A DNA stretch of 41,919 nt from positions 1-41,919 of the forward strand of contig JASCPI010000044.1 in NCBI GenBank assembly GCA_029959555.1. Reading direction: 5' to 3'. Each line of letters begins with the position of its first letter. Position 1 is the stretch's first letter. Positions 9,056-17,443 of the stretch are shown one piece after another. The DNA comes from Lysobacteraceae bacterium PS02065. Its GTDB lineage: Bacteria; Pseudomonadota; Gammaproteobacteria; Xanthomonadales; Rhodanobacteraceae. A program made the position numbers and the translations under genes. The notes below the pieces were generated by a model. That model did no database searches. It saw nothing but the letters and a program-made list of their open reading frames with translations, and was not told the origin of the DNA.

Positions 9056-9790
9056 TCACGCATCCCCATGCACCGCCTGCAGCGCCGCGATCGCGGCGAG
9101 GCCGGCGGTTTCGGTGCGCAGGATGCGCGGGCCGAGGCGCAGGCCTTCGAAGCCGACCTGGTCGAGGATCGCCATGTCGTCGTCCGAGAGGCCACCCTCG
9201 GGGCCGACGACGAGCACGGCACGGGTCGGCGCGACGAGCGTGCGCACGCTGAGCGACCCTTCGGGGTCGAGCGCGAGGCGCAGGCCGACCTCGTCGGTCA
9301 GCGAGGCGGCCCACGTCGCGAGGCGTACCGGTGCCTCGATCGACGGCAGGCGCGTGCGGCCGCTCTGTTCGCAGGCGCCCGCGACCACGGCCTGCCAGTG
9401 CGCGAGGCGGCGTCCCGTGCGCTCGGCATCGAGCTTGACCTCGGTGCGTCCCGTGATCAGCGGCACGATGCGCTGCACGCCGAGTTCGGTGGCCTTCTGC
9501 AGGATCAGGTCCATCTTCTCGCCGCGCGCGACGCCTTGCGCGAGTGTGAGCTGCAACGGGCTTTCACGCCCGGTCTCGATGCCGTCGTCGAGCACGCGCG
9601 CGGTCACCGCGCGCTTGGCGAGCTGCGCGATCTCGGCGCGGTACTCGCGGCCGTCGCCGTTGAACAGCACGAGCGGATGGCCGCGATCCATGCGCAGCAC
9701 GCGCGCGACGTGCTCGCCGGCCTGTTCGGGCAGCACGATCTCGGTATCGGGGGCGAGCTGCGCGAAGACGCAGATTCTCGGGATGCGCAT
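9056..9790 (-). CDS. rsmE: 16S rRNA (uracil1498-N3)-methyltransferase
   Basis: Methylates N3 of U1498 in 16S rRNA of the 30S subunit using SAM. The protein has 244 residues, the usual length. An N-terminal PUA-like part (about 1-72) includes HVARVLRMDRGHPL and LFNGDG. The SPOUT domain carries QKATELGVQRIVPL (98-111), the cofactor-site motif GPEGG (196-200) and RLGPRILRTETA (218-229), which forms the trefoil knot in this family. The ATG at 9790 (MRIPRICVFA) was chosen because it gives the family N-terminus; the frame stays open upstream only because of GC bias. It lies 71 bases after bioA on the same strand and may be cotranscribed with it. Confidence 0.96.
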   Translation of the reverse strand: MRIPRICVFAQLAPDTEIVLPEQAGEHVARVLRMDRGHPLVLFNGDGREYRAEIAQLAKRAVTARVLDDGIETGRESPLQLTLAQGVARGEKMDLILQKATELGVQRIVPLITGRTEVKLDAERTGRRLAHWQAVVAGACEQSGRTRLPSIEAPVRLATWAASLTDEVGLRLALDPEGSLSVRTLVAPTRAVLVVGPEGGLSDDDMAILDQVGFEGLRLGPRILRTETAGLAAIAALQAVHGDA

Positions 9791-9861
9791 GGCGTGGACG
9801 ATGGCGGTCGCGGCGGTCGATGCATTCTCGCGCCGCGCCGCGCGGGCGTCGAGCCGCGCGT

Positions 9862-11226
9862 TCAGTCGGCGACGGCGAGCGCGATGCCTTCCGTCGCGAT
9901 GTCGACGACGAGGTCGATCTCGTCCGGCGTGATGCAGTACGGCGGCATGAGGTACACGATGTTGCCGAGCGGGCGCAGGATCGCGCCGCGTTCGAGGCCG
10001 TGCCGGTACACGCGCAGGCCACGACGGTCGGCCGCGGGGAACGGCTCGCGCGTGCGCACGTCGCGCACGAGTTCGACCGCGGCGATCATGCCGGTCTGGC
10101 GCACGTCGGCCACGTTCGGATGCTCGCGCAACGGCGCGAGGCGCGCGGCGAGATGCGCAGCGAGTGCGCGGTTGCGTTCGAGCACGGGCTCGTCGCGGAA
10201 CACGCGCAGCGTCTCGAGCGCGGCGCGGCAGGCGAGCGCGTTGCCGGTGAAGCTGTGCGAATGCAGGAAGGCCTTGCCGGCCGCGTACTCGGCGTAGAAC
10301 GCCGCGTAGACGGCCTCGTTCGTGAGCACCGCCGACAACGGCAGCGTGCCGCCGGTGAGGCCTTTCGACAGGCACATGAAATCGGGTGTGATGCCGGCCT
10401 GCTCGCACGCGAACAGCGTGCCCGTACGGCCGAAGCCCACCGCGATCTCGTCGGCGAGCAGGTGCACGTCGAACGCGTCGCAGAGCTTTCGCAGGCCGGC
10501 GACGTAGGTGGCATCGTGCATGCGCATGCCGCCCGCGCATTGCACGAGCGGTTCGATCACGACCGCACAGACTTCGTGGGCGTGACGCTCGAGAAGGCCG
10601 CGCATCGCTTCGAGGCGCGCCTGCACGTGTTCCTCGCGCGTCGTGCCGGGTTCGCGCAGGTAGTCGTCGGGCGACGGCGCGAAGATCGGCTGCAGCAGCA
10701 ACGGCGCGTAGGTGTCGCGGTACAGCGCGACGTCGGTGACCGACAGCGCGCCGAGCGTCTCGCCGTGGTAGCCACCCTCGATCGCGATGAAGCGCGTGCG
10801 CTTCGCCTGGCCGAGGTTGCGCCAGTAGTGGAAGCTCATCTTGAGCGCGACTTCGATCGCGCTCGAGCCGTTGTCGGCGTAGAACACGCGCGACAGGCCC
10901 GGCGGCGCGACGCGCACGAGCTCCTCGGCCAGCGCGACCGCGGGTTCGTGGGTCATGCCGGCGAGCATGACGTGGTCGAGGCGGTCGAGCTGGTCGCGCA
11001 GGCCCGCGACGATGCGCGGATGGCGGTGGCCGAGCACGTTGGTCCACCACGAGCTCACCGCATCGAGCCAGCGGCGGCCGTCGTCGGCGTGCAGCCACGC
11101 GCCTTCGGCACGCGCGATCGGCAGCATCGGCAGGGTTTCGTGGTCGTGCATCTGCGTGCACGGGTGCCAGACCACGGCGAGGTCGCGCGTGGCGAGCGAG
11201 ATGGGCGGAACGGGGGAGGTCGACAT
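9862..11226 (-). CDS. bioA: Adenosylmethionine-8-amino-7-oxononanoate aminotransferase
   Basis: PLP enzyme of biotin synthesis. It transfers the amino group of S-adenosylmethionine to 7-keto-8-aminopelargonate to form 7,8-diaminopelargonate in the cytoplasm. At 454 residues it is slightly longer than the E. coli enzyme. Class III aminotransferase landmarks are visible: WHPCTQM near the N-terminus, SSWWTNVLGHRHP, the phosphate-binding NGSSA, GGYHGET, Asp259 in DEIAVGFGRTG, and the Schiff-base lysine Lys288 in LSKGLTGG. The SSWW segment and the Cys-Thr near the start fit BioA rather than other class III members. No other bio gene is in the window. Its start is 48 bases from the divergent gspG. 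Confidence 0.96.
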   Translation of the reverse strand: MSTSPVPPISLATRDLAVVWHPCTQMHDHETLPMLPIARAEGAWLHADDGRRWLDAVSSWWTNVLGHRHPRIVAGLRDQLDRLDHVMLAGMTHEPAVALAEELVRVAPPGLSRVFYADNGSSAIEVALKMSFHYWRNLGQAKRTRFIAIEGGYHGETLGALSVTDVALYRDTYAPLLLQPIFAPSPDDYLREPGTTREEHVQARLEAMRGLLERHAHEVCAVVIEPLVQCAGGMRMHDATYVAGLRKLCDAFDVHLLADEIAVGFGRTGTLFACEQAGITPDFMCLSKGLTGGTLPLSAVLTNEAVYAAFYAEYAAGKAFLHSHSFTGNALACRAALETLRVFRDEPVLERNRALAAHLAARLAPLREHPNVADVRQTGMIAAVELVRDVRTREPFPAADRRGLRVYRHGLERGAILRPLGNIVYLMPPYCITPDEIDLVVDIATEGIALAVAD

Positions 11227-11230
11227 GCTT

Positions 11231-11239
11231 TGCTATGAT
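11231..11239 (+). promoter_or_regulatory. Possible extended -10 promoter element for gspG
   Basis: TGCTATGAT lies in the 48-base gap between divergent bioA and gspG and matches an extended -10 box (TG-n-TATGAT). It would place the start of transcription about 28 bases before the gspG ATG. No good -35 box is visible, which fits an extended -10 promoter. This is from pattern only. Confidence 0.4.
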
Positions 11240-11274
11240 CCGGGCCTCGACGGTCCCCGACAAGCCACTGCGAC

Positions 11275-11739
11275 ATGACGACGATGCCGACCTCCTTCCG
11301 CGCGCGCAGCGCCCGACGCGCGACGCGCGGCTTCACGCTCATCGAGATCCTCGTCGTCGTGGTGATCCTCGGCGTGCTCGCCTCGGTGGTCGTGATCAAC
11401 GTGATCCCGCGCACCGGCGAGGCGCGCGCGACCAAGGCCGGCGCCGACATCGCCACGCTGCGTTCGGCGCTCGACAACTACAAGCTCGACAACTTCGTGT
11501 TCCCGACCACTGCGCAAGGCCTGCAGGCGCTGGTCGTGCGCCCGTCCTCGCAGTCCGAGGCGCCGAACTGGCGCGGGCCGTACCTGCGCGACGCCCTCCT
11601 GCCGAAGGATCCGTGGGGGCGCGACTACCAGTACCAGTCGCCGGGCCAGCATGCCGAGGTCGATGTCTTCACGCTCGGCGCCGACGGTCGTCCGGGCGGC
11701 GAGGGCGAGGCGGCCGACATCGGCAACTGGACCCGCTGA
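11275..11739 (+). CDS. gspG: Type II secretion major pseudopilin
   Basis: Major subunit of the periplasmic pseudopilus that drives type II secretion. The prepilin peptidase site is RGFTLIEIL, with cleavage between Gly19 and Phe20 and the required Glu at mature position +5 (Glu24), followed by a hydrophobic helix. The C-terminal region contains the GspG-type GPYLRDALLPKDPWG and YQSPGQ segments, and the FTLGADGRPGGEGEAADIGNW end seen in GspG calcium-binding loops. The length of 154 residues is typical. It is the first gene of the gspGHIJK block. A nearby alternative ATG at 11284 cannot be excluded, since no strong Shine-Dalgarno site is seen before either. Confidence 0.97.
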   Translation: MTTMPTSFRARSARRATRGFTLIEILVVVVILGVLASVVVINVIPRTGEARATKAGADIATLRSALDNYKLDNFVFPTTAQGLQALVVRPSSQSEAPNWRGPYLRDALLPKDPWGRDYQYQSPGQHAEVDVFTLGADGRPGGEGEAADIGNWTR

Positions 11740-11753
11740 GCAGGAGCGTCCCG

Positions 11754-12302
11754 ATGCGCGTGCGCGCCACGGCGTCCGCGCGGCCCTTGTTCGATGCGCG
11801 TCGACGCGCACGCGGTTTCACGCTCGTCGAGATCCTCGTCATCGTGGTCGTCGTCGCGGTGCTCGCCGCGGTGGCCACGCTCGGCGTCTCGTCGGTCGGT
11901 GGCGAACGCACGCTCGCACGCGATGCCGAACGTTTCGAGGCGCTCGTGCGCCATGCCTGCGAACAGGCCGAGCTGCTCGGCCGCGACATCGGCGTGCGCA
12001 TCGACACCGACGGCTACGCGTTCACGATGCTCGCGTTCGAGGGCTGGCAGGCCGACCAGCGCGAAGGCGAACTGCGCGCTCGCACGTGGTCGCCCGGCAC
12101 TCAGGTCGAGCTGCTGCGCGACGGGCGTGCGCTCGATCCGCTCGCGCGCGACGACGATGCGCCGGCCGTCGTGTGCTTCGCCTCGGGCGAGCTCTCGCCG
12201 TTCGTGCTGCGCCTCGCGCATGCCGGCATCGTCGCGCGCCACGAGCTGCGCGTGACCGCGGCCGGCCGGCTCGTGTCCGAGCGCACGGAAGCGCGGCCAT
12301 GA
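11754..12302 (+). CDS. gspH: Type II secretion minor pseudopilin GspH
   Basis: A 182-residue minor pseudopilin. The cleavage site is RGFTLVEIL (Gly21/Phe22, Glu26), followed by a strongly hydrophobic Val/Ala helix. The rest is divergent, as is usual for GspH, with the ERFEALVRHACEQAELLGRDIG and FASGELSPF segments typical of the GspH/FimT group. The ATG at 11754 was chosen because it is preceded by CAGGAG and gives a short leader; the frame is open much farther upstream but without a signal there. It is 14 bases downstream of gspG and its stop overlaps the gspI start (ATGA). Confidence 0.92.
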   Translation: MRVRATASARPLFDARRRARGFTLVEILVIVVVVAVLAAVATLGVSSVGGERTLARDAERFEALVRHACEQAELLGRDIGVRIDTDGYAFTMLAFEGWQADQREGELRARTWSPGTQVELLRDGRALDPLARDDDAPAVVCFASGELSPFVLRLAHAGIVARHELRVTAAGRLVSERTEARP

Positions 12303-12670
12303 GGCGCGCGCGCGGTTTCAGCCTGCTCGAGGTGCTCGTCGCACTGGCCGTGGTCGCGGTCGCGCTCGTCGCGCTCGTGCGCACCGCGGCGGGCCAGGTG
12401 TCGGCGTTCGACGCGATGCGCGAACGCACGCTGGCCGGCTGGGTTGCCACGAACGTGCTGGCCGAGACGAAGCTGGCCACGCCGATGCCGGCGACGGGTC
12501 GCCGCGACGGCCGCACGCGTCTCGGCGGACGCGACTGGCGCTGGACACTCGACGTGCAGGCCACCTCCGATATCCGCATGCGCCGGCTCGACGTGAGCGT
12601 GTTCGTCGAAGGCCAGGACCAGCCCAGCGCGACGCTGAGTGGTTTCGGCAGCGAGTTGCCGCAGCCGTGA
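12299..12670 (+). CDS. gspI: Type II secretion minor pseudopilin GspI
   Basis: A 123-residue minor pseudopilin with a very short leader, MRRARG, then FSLLEVLVALAV (Gly6/Phe7, Glu11). The TNVLAETKLA segment after the first helix and the RLDVSVF segment near the end fit GspI. GspI, GspJ and GspK form the tip complex of the pseudopilus. The start overlaps the gspH stop by four bases, and its own stop overlaps the gspJ GTG start, so the genes are translationally coupled. Confidence 0.92.
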   Translation: MRRARGFSLLEVLVALAVVAVALVALVRTAAGQVSAFDAMRERTLAGWVATNVLAETKLATPMPATGRRDGRTRLGGRDWRWTLDVQATSDIRMRRLDVSVFVEGQDQPSATLSGFGSELPQP

Positions 12671-13449
12671 CGCGCACGCGGACGATCCCGTCGACCCACG
12701 CAAGCGCTGCGGGCGTTCGCGGTCACGCGTCGGGTGTGCGCGGCTTCACGCTGATCGAGGTGCTCGTCGCGATGGCCGTGTTCGCGATCGTCGCGGCGAT
12801 CACCTGGGCCTCGCTCGCCCAGGTCGCGCGCACGCGCACCGAACTGGCCGCACGCCAGGATCGCTTCGCCGCGGCCGTGCGCGCGGTCGGCATGCTCGAG
12901 CGCGACCTGCGCCAGGCGATCGCGCGTCCCGTGCGCGGCGGCTACGGCGAGATGCTGCCCGCTCTGCTCGGCGCCGGTGACCGCATCGAACTGAGCCGGC
13001 TCGGCTTCGCCGATCCGCGTCGCGAGGCGAGCAGCCACATCGAGCGCGTCGTCTACGCGGTCGACGCGCGTGCCTTGCAACGCGGACGCTACGCGGTGCT
13101 CGATCGCGCGCCGGGCAGCTCGGCCGAACGCGGCGAACTCGCCGATGGCGTCGAGACCTTGCGTCTGCGCTACCTCGGCGACGACGGTGCCTGGCGCGAG
13201 ACCTGGCCGCCGCGCCGCGAGTCGCCGATCGATGCGCTGCCACGTGCGATCGAGTTCCGCCTCGCGTTCGAGGAGATCGGCGAACTGCGTCGCCTCGTCG
13301 TGCTGCCGTCGGTGCCGCCGGCACGGGCCGCGGGAGCGCCGGTGGCCGGGCAGGAGCCCGGCACGGACACGCCGCCTGGCACCGGCACGGTACCGATCGG
13401 CGCGCCGGTCGGGCCTGCGCCCGGTACCGCGACGGGGCCGGTGCCGTGA
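12667..13449 (+). CDS. gspJ: Type II secretion minor pseudopilin GspJ with Pro/Gly-rich tail
   Basis: A 260-residue tip pseudopilin. A long basic leader ends at VRGFTLIEVL (Gly26/Phe27, Glu31). MLERDLRQAIARPVR and VETLRLRYLGDDGAWRE-type segments are characteristic of GspJ. The last ~40 residues are a Pro/Gly/Thr/Ala-rich tail (for example PPGTGTVPIGAPVG), which is longer than in most GspJ proteins and is probably disordered. The GTG start at 12667 overlaps the gspI stop. Its stop overlaps gspK by four bases. Confidence 0.92.
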   Translation: MTRTRTIPSTHASAAGVRGHASGVRGFTLIEVLVAMAVFAIVAAITWASLAQVARTRTELAARQDRFAAAVRAVGMLERDLRQAIARPVRGGYGEMLPALLGAGDRIELSRLGFADPRREASSHIERVVYAVDARALQRGRYAVLDRAPGSSAERGELADGVETLRLRYLGDDGAWRETWPPRRESPIDALPRAIEFRLAFEEIGELRRLVVLPSVPPARAAGAPVAGQEPGTDTPPGTGTVPIGAPVGPAPGTATGPVP

Positions 13450-14399
13450 GGTCGCCGCGTCGCCAGCGTGGCGTCGCGCTCATCGTCGCGCTGCTCGCGG
13501 TCGCGCTCGCGCTCGTGCTCGTCGGTGCGCTGCTCGACCGCGGCGAACTCGGCGTCGCGCGCACGCGCAACGTGTTGCGCGGCGCGCAGGCGGTCGCCTA
13601 TGCCGAAGGCCTCGAATCGTTCGCCTCGAACGTGCTCATGCGCGACCTCGAGGCCGACGGTGCGCGCGATGCGCGCAACGACATGTGGGCGATCCCGATG
13701 CCGCCGCAGGACGTCCCGGGCGGACGCATCAGCGCGACGATGGTCGACCTCAACGGCTGCTTCAACCTGAACAACCTCGCGTCGCGCACGCATGCGGCGC
13801 TGTGGCGCAAGCGTTTCGAGAACCTGCTGCGCACGCTCGAGCTCGATCCCGCACTCGCCGGTGCGGTGGTCGACTGGGTCGATGCCGACACCAGTGTCGA
13901 TGCACGCGGCGGCGCCGAGGACAACGCCTACCTCGCGCAGGCGATCCCGTACCGCACCGCCAATCGCGCGTTCGCGCACGTGTCCGAGTTGCGTCTCGTG
14001 CGCGGCATCGACGGTGGCGTGTATGGGCGGCTCGCGCCCGAGGTCTGCGTGCTGCCGGTCGACAGCCCGATCAACCTCAACACCGCGACCACGGCCGTCA
14101 TCACGAGCATCGACAGCCGCATCACGGCCGCGCTGGCCGAGCGCATCCGCAGCGAGGGGCAGGCCAACTGGCCCGACGCGAACACCGCGCTCGCCGAACT
14201 CGAGCAGCAAGGCGTGCAGGTCTCGCCGGCCGACCGCCCAGGACTCGGCGTGGCGAGCCACTACTTCCTCGCGCGCGGCGACATCGTGCTCGACGGCATC
14301 CCGTTTTCGTTCACGAGCCTGCTCGAGCGCGATCGCGGTGTGCGTGTGCTCGCACGCAGCCGCGGTGTCGAGATTCCGCCCATGACCGCGACGCGCTGA
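13446..14399 (+). CDS. gspK: Type II secretion minor pseudopilin GspK
   Basis: A 317-residue large pseudopilin capping the tip complex. The leader MRSPRRQRG is followed by VALIVALLAVAL; residue +5 is Val14 rather than Glu, the known peculiarity of GspK. MVDLNGCFNLNNL, DWVDADTSVD and the SPINLNTATTAVI segment (a helix-hairpin-helix-like repeat) are family signatures. The GTG start overlaps gspJ. The usual next genes (gspL, gspM, gspN) do not follow; a methyltransferase begins 32 bases later. Confidence 0.95.
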   Translation: MRSPRRQRGVALIVALLAVALALVLVGALLDRGELGVARTRNVLRGAQAVAYAEGLESFASNVLMRDLEADGARDARNDMWAIPMPPQDVPGGRISATMVDLNGCFNLNNLASRTHAALWRKRFENLLRTLELDPALAGAVVDWVDADTSVDARGGAEDNAYLAQAIPYRTANRAFAHVSELRLVRGIDGGVYGRLAPEVCVLPVDSPINLNTATTAVITSIDSRITAALAERIRSEGQANWPDANTALAELEQQGVQVSPADRPGLGVASHYFLARGDIVLDGIPFSFTSLLERDRGVRVLARSRGVEIPPMTATR

Positions 14400-14431
14400 G
14401 CCGTTCTCTCCGTTGCGCCTCGACTGACACC

Positions 14432-15118
14432 ATGACCGACATCGCCGACGCCGAAGCCCGCATCCTCGCCTCGTGGCAGCGCAACGGCGCGCCATGGACG
14501 CGCGCGGTGCGCGACGGTGCGATCGCGAGCCGCGTGCTCGCGACCAACGCGGCGATCGTCGCCTGCGTGCTCGCCCTCGCGCCGCGACGCGTACTCGACA
14601 TCGGCTGCGGCGAAGGCTGGCTCGCGCGCGAACTCGCGGCGCACGGTCTCGACGTCACCGGTGTCGATGCGGTCCCCGCACTCGTCGACGATGCACGCGC
14701 GGCAGGCGTCGGGCGTTTCGAGGTCATGGACTACGAGGCGCTTGCGGCCGGCGTGCTCGGGGAGAGGTTCGACCTCGCCGTGTGCAACTTCTCGCTGATC
14801 GGCGGGGCCTCGGTCGATGCCCTGGTCGCGGCGATGCCGCGCCTGCTCGAGCCGGGCGGGGTGTTCGTCGTGCAGACGCTGCACCCGCTCGAGGCCTGCG
14901 GCGCGCAGCCCTACCGCGACGGCTGGCGCGAGGGCTCGTGGGCCGGCTTCGACGACACGTTCCGCGATCCGGCGCCCTGGTATTTCCGCACGCTCGAGAG
15001 CTGGATCGCCTTGCTGCGGTCGTCCTGCCTCGTCGTCGAGGCAGTCCGCGAGCCGCTGCACCCGCAGACCGGCCGCCCGGCCTCGCTGATCCTCGTCGCC
15101 CGCAACCCGGCCAGCTGA
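14432..15118 (+). CDS. Class I SAM-dependent methyltransferase
   Basis: A 228-residue Rossmann-fold methyltransferase of unknown substrate. Motif I is VLDIGCGEGWLA (54-64), followed by the acidic end of strand 2 (VTGVDAVPAL), the motif II-like segment FDLAVCNFSLIGG, and LLEPGGVFVVQTLHP after strand 5. The C-terminal part contains WREGSWAGFDD and RTLESWIALL, a pattern seen in small UbiE/COQ5-like methyltransferases. The ATG at 14432 was chosen because it is 32 bases after the gspK stop and starts the recognisable fold; no strong ribosome site precedes it. Presumably cotranscribed with the gsp genes, but no functional link is known. Confidence 0.85.
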   Translation: MTDIADAEARILASWQRNGAPWTRAVRDGAIASRVLATNAAIVACVLALAPRRVLDIGCGEGWLARELAAHGLDVTGVDAVPALVDDARAAGVGRFEVMDYEALAAGVLGERFDLAVCNFSLIGGASVDALVAAMPRLLEPGGVFVVQTLHPLEACGAQPYRDGWREGSWAGFDDTFRDPAPWYFRTLESWIALLRSSCLVVEAVREPLHPQTGRPASLILVARNPAS

Positions 15119-15124
15119 ACGCGC

Positions 15125-15150
15125 CGCGCGGGTTTCGCCGCGCGCTTGGA
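15125..15150 (+). terminator. Possible weak terminator hairpin after the gsp-methyltransferase unit
   Basis: CGCGCGG (15125-15131) can pair with CCGCGCG (15138-15144) around a six-base loop, followed by CTTGGA. The lack of a real T-run keeps confidence low. Confidence 0.35.
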
Positions 15151-15168
15151 CGTGGTTGAATGCCGGCC

Positions 15169-15248
15169 TGAAGCGGGGGTGCCGGCACGTGCCGGCTGAG
15201 AGAGTCCCTTCGAACCTGATCCGGTTAGCACCGGTGTAGGGAGCTTCG
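15169..15248 (+). ncRNA. TPP riboswitch (THI element) upstream of thiC
   Basis: Carries the conserved core of the thiamine pyrophosphate aptamer: GCGGGGGTGCC at the 5' side, GGCTGAGAGAG, then ACCTGATCCGGTTAGCACC and GTGTAGGGA. The closing P1 helix pairs GAAGC (15170-15174) with GCTTC (15243-15247). TPP binding is expected to repress thiC. There is no clear T-run terminator between the aptamer and thiC, so control is probably at translation initiation or through another folding switch. An extended -10-like TGGTTGAAT at 15153-15161 would start transcription just before the aptamer. Confidence 0.97.
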
Positions 15249-15315
15249 TCGCCCGGGGGCGCGTGCACCCGTGGCGGCGCCTCGCTTCGTCCCACTCCGC
15301 AGAGGACGAATGCCG

Positions 15316-17193
<1,878 letters not shown>

Positions 17194-17201
17194 CACCGCG
17201 G

Positions 17202-17229
17202 CGGTGCCGTCGCGATCGCGACGGCACCG
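17202..17229. terminator. Perfect 28-bp palindrome after thiC
   Basis: Starts nine bases after the thiC stop. Arm CGGTGCCGTCGCGA is followed directly by its exact reverse complement, so no base is left unpaired in the symmetric form. As RNA it would form a very stable hairpin. There is no T-run, so it may be a 3'-end stabiliser or a factor-assisted terminator rather than a classic intrinsic terminator. Confidence 0.6.
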
Positions 17230-17443
17230 TGGCGCGCGCCGAGGGTCGGCCGATCCGGGGAAGGCCCCGTGCACCGTGGTGCCACGGGTTGGGGGATCGT
17301 CCATCGTCCTGCGTAAAGGGGCGTGATGGACGTGGCAACGAAGGTGTTGCGTGGTTCGCACTTCGCGCACGCCGCGCTGTGCGAAGCCGCGTCGCATCCC
17401 TAGGATGCCGCCGCTTTTCCCCTGAAGCAGATGGAGTATTTGC
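17230..17443. other. Intergenic leader before the TIG-domain gene
   Basis: GC-rich, with no credible gene. An inverted repeat pairs TTCGCAC (17355-17361) with GTGCGAA (17379-17385), possibly a leader hairpin. CTAGGAT near 17400 could act as a -10-like element, but no clear promoter or operator can be supported. Confidence 0.3.

Noticed and set aside
11235..11753. Upstream extension of the gspH frame
   Set aside because: The frame is open but overlaps gspG entirely. The start at 11754 has CAGGAG and gives a normal prepilin leader.
15271..15315. Earlier GTG/ATG starts for thiC at 15271 and 15310
   Set aside because: GTG at 15271 lies close to the riboswitch without a ribosome site; ATG at 15310 is only three bases from AGAGGA. 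15316 fits spacing and family start.
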